Shown: positions 61,545-64,000 of the stretch, piece after piece
How the letters are laid out: each line of letters begins with the position of its first letter
Numbering within the stretch: the first letter of the stretch is position 1
Origin: PNON01 sp964387025
GTDB taxonomy: Bacteria; Chloroflexota; Anaerolineae; Anaerolineales; Anaerolineaceae
Direction of reading: 5' to 3'
DNA: 64,000 nucleotides
NCBI GenBank assembly: GCA_964387025.1
Contig: CAYLUZ010000007.1
Coordinates: 62,001-126,000, forward strand
The notes under the pieces: model-generated
What the model was told of the DNA's origin: nothing
Seen by the model: only the letters and a program-made list of their open reading frames with translations
Database searches by the model: none
Made by a program: the position numbers and the translations under genes

Positions 61545-61650
61545 ATTTCTTAGGCTCGATCGTTGAGACCTTTGTTATTGGAGTCCCAGCTTTGTTCTTG
61601 TTCTCTTTCTTTTTCTTTTTTTCCTTATTCTTTGGACTTTTATCTCCCAT
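61543..61650 (-). CDS. Small Lys-rich MGDKSPK-type protein, 35 aa
   Basis: 35 codons on the minus strand, starting MGDKSPKNKEKKKKKENKNK and ending IEPKK. A near-perfect AGGAGG lies seven bases before the ATG. The opening MGDKSP-(K/R) is shared by a widespread group of tiny basic proteins in many bacterial phyla, which I recall but cannot verify here. It is too short for ordinary gene finders. The gene lies between obgE and phoU in the same direction; role unknown, perhaps a nucleic-acid or ribosome-associated peptide. Confidence 0.75.
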   Translation of the reverse strand: MGDKSPKNKEKKKKKENKNKAGTPITKVSTIEPKK

Positions 61651-61896
61651 CGGTTCCTCCTCTTACCGCTGGTTCCTTTATAGAACCTGATTGGCGCGGC
61701 GATTTTGATCGACAACAACGTTACTTCCCTATGTCTTTGGGAAGATCAACCTATTAACCATAGCATAAAATCTTTTTCAACACAAGCACGAAAAGGCACA
61801 ATCTTTGGGCAAATCATAATAAAACTTATCAATTGGATTACATACATGAAATTACACCGGAAAGCGACCAGGGAGGATCTCGCTAGAAAAATAATA

Positions 61897-62574
61897 TTAG
61901 TCAGAATTATCCATTTCCAGAATCTCACCAGTTGTCATGTAAATAATTCTTTCGCAAATGTTTGTTACCCGATCCGCCAATCGTTCCAGATTATGAGCAG
62001 CCCACATCAGGTTATTGGAGATATGGATTTTTTCCGGATCAGAAATCACCAGATTGGTCAATTCTGAAGAAACCTGGTTATATAAACGGTCTACTTCATC
62101 ATCTTCCAGCGGTATTTGTCGTGCCGCGTTGGTATCCCCGGCCATTAATGCATCCAAAGACCTCTGAAGCATGCTTAGCCCTAAATCTGTCATCTGAACC
62201 AATCGATCAATTATTGGTGATGCACCAGTGATCTCATTTATTCGAAGAGTGATCTTGCCAATACCCTTTGCATAATCACCAATTCGTTCAAGTTCAATAA
62301 TGATTTCAAAGATCGATGCTAAAAATCGAACATCCCGTCCCATGGGTTGTTGGGTGGCGATCAAATTGATACATTCCCCCTCAAGTGAATATCGCTTCTC
62401 ATTGATGATCTGATCGCCTTTTATAATTAGCCTGGCGAGATTATGATCTTGATTCCGGAAGGCTGTCATAGATTGTCTAATTGCTTGTTCCACCATGCTA
62501 CCCAACACCAGAACCTGATCTGAAAGACTTCTCATTTTATTATCAAAGGTTTCGCGGTTATTAACTGAATACAT
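61897..62574 (-). CDS. phoU: Phosphate transport regulator PhoU
   Basis: 225 aa, two PhoU helical repeats (~15-100 and ~115-205) with the (E/D)-x-x-x-D metal-binding pattern (ELERIGDYAKGI near 92 and NLERLADRVTNI near 197). It connects the Pst transporter with the phosphate two-component system, limiting uptake. It follows pstB by 26 bases in the same operon. Confidence 0.94.
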   Translation of the reverse strand: MYSVNNRETFDNKMRSLSDQVLVLGSMVEQAIRQSMTAFRNQDHNLARLIIKGDQIINEKRYSLEGECINLIATQQPMGRDVRFLASIFEIIIELERIGDYAKGIGKITLRINEITGASPIIDRLVQMTDLGLSMLQRSLDALMAGDTNAARQIPLEDDEVDRLYNQVSSELTNLVISDPEKIHISNNLMWAAHNLERLADRVTNICERIIYMTTGEILEMDNSD

Positions 62575-62600
62575 AATATTCCTTAATATTCTTTCGTAGA

Positions 62601-63398
62601 TTATCCGAAACGCCCAGTAATATAGCCTTCAGTTCGTTCATCATGCGGGTTGGTAAAAATCTGGTTGGTCTCACCATGTTCAACCAAAATCCCGGATCGA
62701 TCAGAATCCATGGTCAAGAAAGCTGTGTAATCTGAAACTCTGGCAGCCTGCTGCATATTATGGGTCACTACTATGATCGTGTATTCCTCAGCCAATTCCC
62801 TCATCAACTCTTCGATCTTTAGGGTGGCGATTGGATCGAGGGCTGAAGCTGGTTCATCCATAAGGATTATTTGAGGTTGGATGGCGATAGCCCGTGCGAT
62901 GCACAAACGCTGCTGCTGCCCGCCTGAAAGAGACAGTCCACTTTGATTCAGTTTGTCCTTGACTTCATCCCACAATGCAGCCCTTCTAAGGCAATGCTCG
63001 ACCCATTCATCCATGCTAGGGCTTCCCACTTCGCTGGTAAACCCGTTGATCTTTGGACCCCAGGCAACATTTTCATAAATGCTTTTTGGAAAGGGATTTG
63101 GTTTTTGAAAAACCATACCCACCCGTCGACGTATCTCCACCGGGTCAACATCAGGTGAATAAATATTTTGACCCATAAATTGAATTTCCCCTTCAATATG
63201 TGATGATGGTACCAGTTCATTCATCCTATTAAAAGAGCGTAATAATGTGGATTTTCCACAACCTGATGGACCAATGATTGCAGTAATTTTATTTTGTTTA
63301 ATTTGCAGCGAAATATCTTTTACTGCACGAAAATTACCATAGTAAATATTAATATTACGTGATTCAATAGCAAATTTAGAATTACTTGATAAAGTCAT
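62601..63398 (-). CDS. pstB: Phosphate ABC transporter ATP-binding protein PstB
   Basis: 265 aa. Walker A GPSGCGKST near 43, RSFNRMNELVP just after it (PstB hallmark), signature LSGGQQQRLCIARA, Walker B I-I-L-M-D-E-P-A-S-A-L-D-P, and T-H-N-M-Q-Q-A-A-R-V-S-D-Y. These identify PstB among ABC ATPases. It energises high-affinity phosphate uptake. 4 bases after pstA. Confidence 0.96.
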   Translation of the reverse strand: MTLSSNSKFAIESRNINIYYGNFRAVKDISLQIKQNKITAIIGPSGCGKSTLLRSFNRMNELVPSSHIEGEIQFMGQNIYSPDVDPVEIRRRVGMVFQKPNPFPKSIYENVAWGPKINGFTSEVGSPSMDEWVEHCLRRAALWDEVKDKLNQSGLSLSGGQQQRLCIARAIAIQPQIILMDEPASALDPIATLKIEELMRELAEEYTIIVVTHNMQQAARVSDYTAFLTMDSDRSGILVEHGETNQIFTNPHDERTEGYITGRFG

Positions 63399-63402
63399 AA
63401 CT

Positions 63403-64000
63403 TTACTTCCGGTATTGGTTGCGCATATAGATGGCTATGCCATTGAGGGATAAAAGGATAGCAAGCAGCACCAGAATTGCGGCGGCTGCCAAATTCCGAA
63501 ATTCTGCCTGCGGGCGTGCTGTCCATTGATATATTTGGGTGGGTAAACTGGTAAACTTGGAAAATATATTATTCGGGTCAAAGGTGATGTAAGTGGCTGC
63601 ACCGATCACGACAAGTGGAGCTGTTTCTCCGATCGCTCTCGAGATCGCGAGAATGGATCCAGTAAGGATACCAGGAATTGCTCCAGGCAGAACATGCGAC
63701 CAAACAGTCTGCCATTTGGTTGCTCCAACACCATAACTAGCCTGGCGAATGGAATCGGAGACTGAACGGATAGCTTCCTGGGCGTTGATAATGATCAGAG
63801 GTAAAACCAGGACAGCCAGCGTTAATCCGGCTGATAGAATTGTGCGTCCATTTGCAGATTGTGGATCCGAAAAGCCGAATAAGGCGCCACTCGTAATAGG
63901 TTCCATAGCCCTTACAAATATTGCCAATCCTAGCATCCCATAAATGATGGATGGAACTCCCGCCAGATTGTTGATATTTGTCTGGATGATTCGATTTATC
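63403..64000 (-). CDS. pstA: Phosphate ABC transporter permease PstA (5' part outside window)
   Basis: The window holds the last ~199 codons; the frame is open through 64000. It contains NINNLAGVPSIIYGMLG just before the edge (PstA/PstC signature), A-Q-E-A-I-R-S-V-(S/P)-D-S-I-R-Q-A-S-Y-G-V-G-A-T-K-W-Q-T-V as the cytoplasmic coupling loop, and G-A-I-P-G-I-L-T-G-S-I-L-A. The pstC and pstS genes are expected beyond the right edge. Confidence 0.94.
   Translation of the reverse strand, partial: INRIIQTNINNLAGVPSIIYGMLGLAIFVRAMEPITSGALFGFSDPQSANGRTILSAGLTLAVLVLPLIIINAQEAIRSVSDSIRQASYGVGATKWQTVWSHVLPGAIPGILTGSILAISRAIGETAPLVVIGAATYITFDPNNIFSKFTSLPTQIYQWTARPQAEFRNLAAAAILVLLAILLSLNGIAIYMRNQYRK

Noticed and set aside
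61427..61690. 87-codon Phe-rich plus-strand frame
   Set aside because: It runs through the 61508 hairpin and T-run and is the reverse of the Lys-rich 35-aa gene; no ribosome site.
1..64000. tRNA, rRNA and other structured RNA genes
   Set aside because: No T-loop-like GTTCGA context with a matching acceptor stem, and no rRNA-like sequence, was seen by eye; a covariance-model scan would settle it.

Overview
The window looks like chromosomal DNA of a mid-GC (about 45 %) bacterium, most likely an Anaerolineae-type Chloroflexota. The assignment is inferred from gene content: a dcw cell-division/murein cluster without murE and with a CvpA-like gene inside it; NrdR followed by an adenosylcobalamin-dependent class II ribonucleotide reductase; many secreted lipoproteins with Thr/Pro-rich linkers, one with an NBR1-type Ig domain; and toastrack/bactofilin-type envelope proteins. 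No rRNA, tRNA, CRISPR array, transposase or integrase was found.

Layout. 1-2.6 kb: the end of a PfkB sugar kinase, two adjacent pentapeptide-repeat proteins, a duplicated membrane protein and a half-size EamA transporter. 2.75-20.4 kb: the dcw operon mraZ-rsmH-ftsL-ftsI-murF-mraY-murD-ftsW-murG-cvpA-like-murC-(62-aa ORF)-murB-ddl-ftsQ-ftsA-ftsZ. It is tightly packed with many 4-bp overlaps, is driven by a recognisable sigma-70 promoter with four GTGGG/A boxes at exact 10-bp spacing (the expected MraZ operator), and is closed by a hairpin and a rho-independent terminator. 20.5-23.6 kb: nrdR-nrdJ, with nrdJ much GC-richer than anything else here. 23.65-26.65 kb: an AT-rich accessory island with a SEC-C/HNH-like protein, an endonuclease III-like Fe-S glycosylase and a convergent membrane-anchored NERD-domain protein. 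26.7-27.8 kb: repeat-rich DNA around one small gene.

27.8-54.5 kb is a mixed region of small transcription units: DUF1638, PadR-DUF2812 with a striking 15-bp-periodic operator, a secreted protein with a 30-bp in-frame tandem repeat, a HemK-like methyltransferase, several lipoproteins, an alpha/beta hydrolase, a cyclic-nucleotide-binding protein, an Ntn-hydrolase lipoprotein, ettA, a tandem-MerR regulator followed by an ABC-2 exporter, tex, a PPOX-type flavoprotein, a CatA-like acetyltransferase and assorted membrane proteins.

54.5-64 kb: a deoxynucleoside kinase; a compact ECF sigma / zinc anti-sigma / bactofilin-like / toastrack-lipoprotein operon that reads as an envelope-stress module; an MFS exporter; obgE-nadD; a 35-codon Lys-rich MGDKSPK-type protein; and phoU-pstB-pstA of the phosphate system, with pstA cut by the window end.

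The best candidate for something undescribed is the AT-rich island (base-excision glycosylase plus HNH-like protein plus NERD). The PadR operator, the tandem-repeat surface protein and the sigma/bactofilin/toastrack operon follow.
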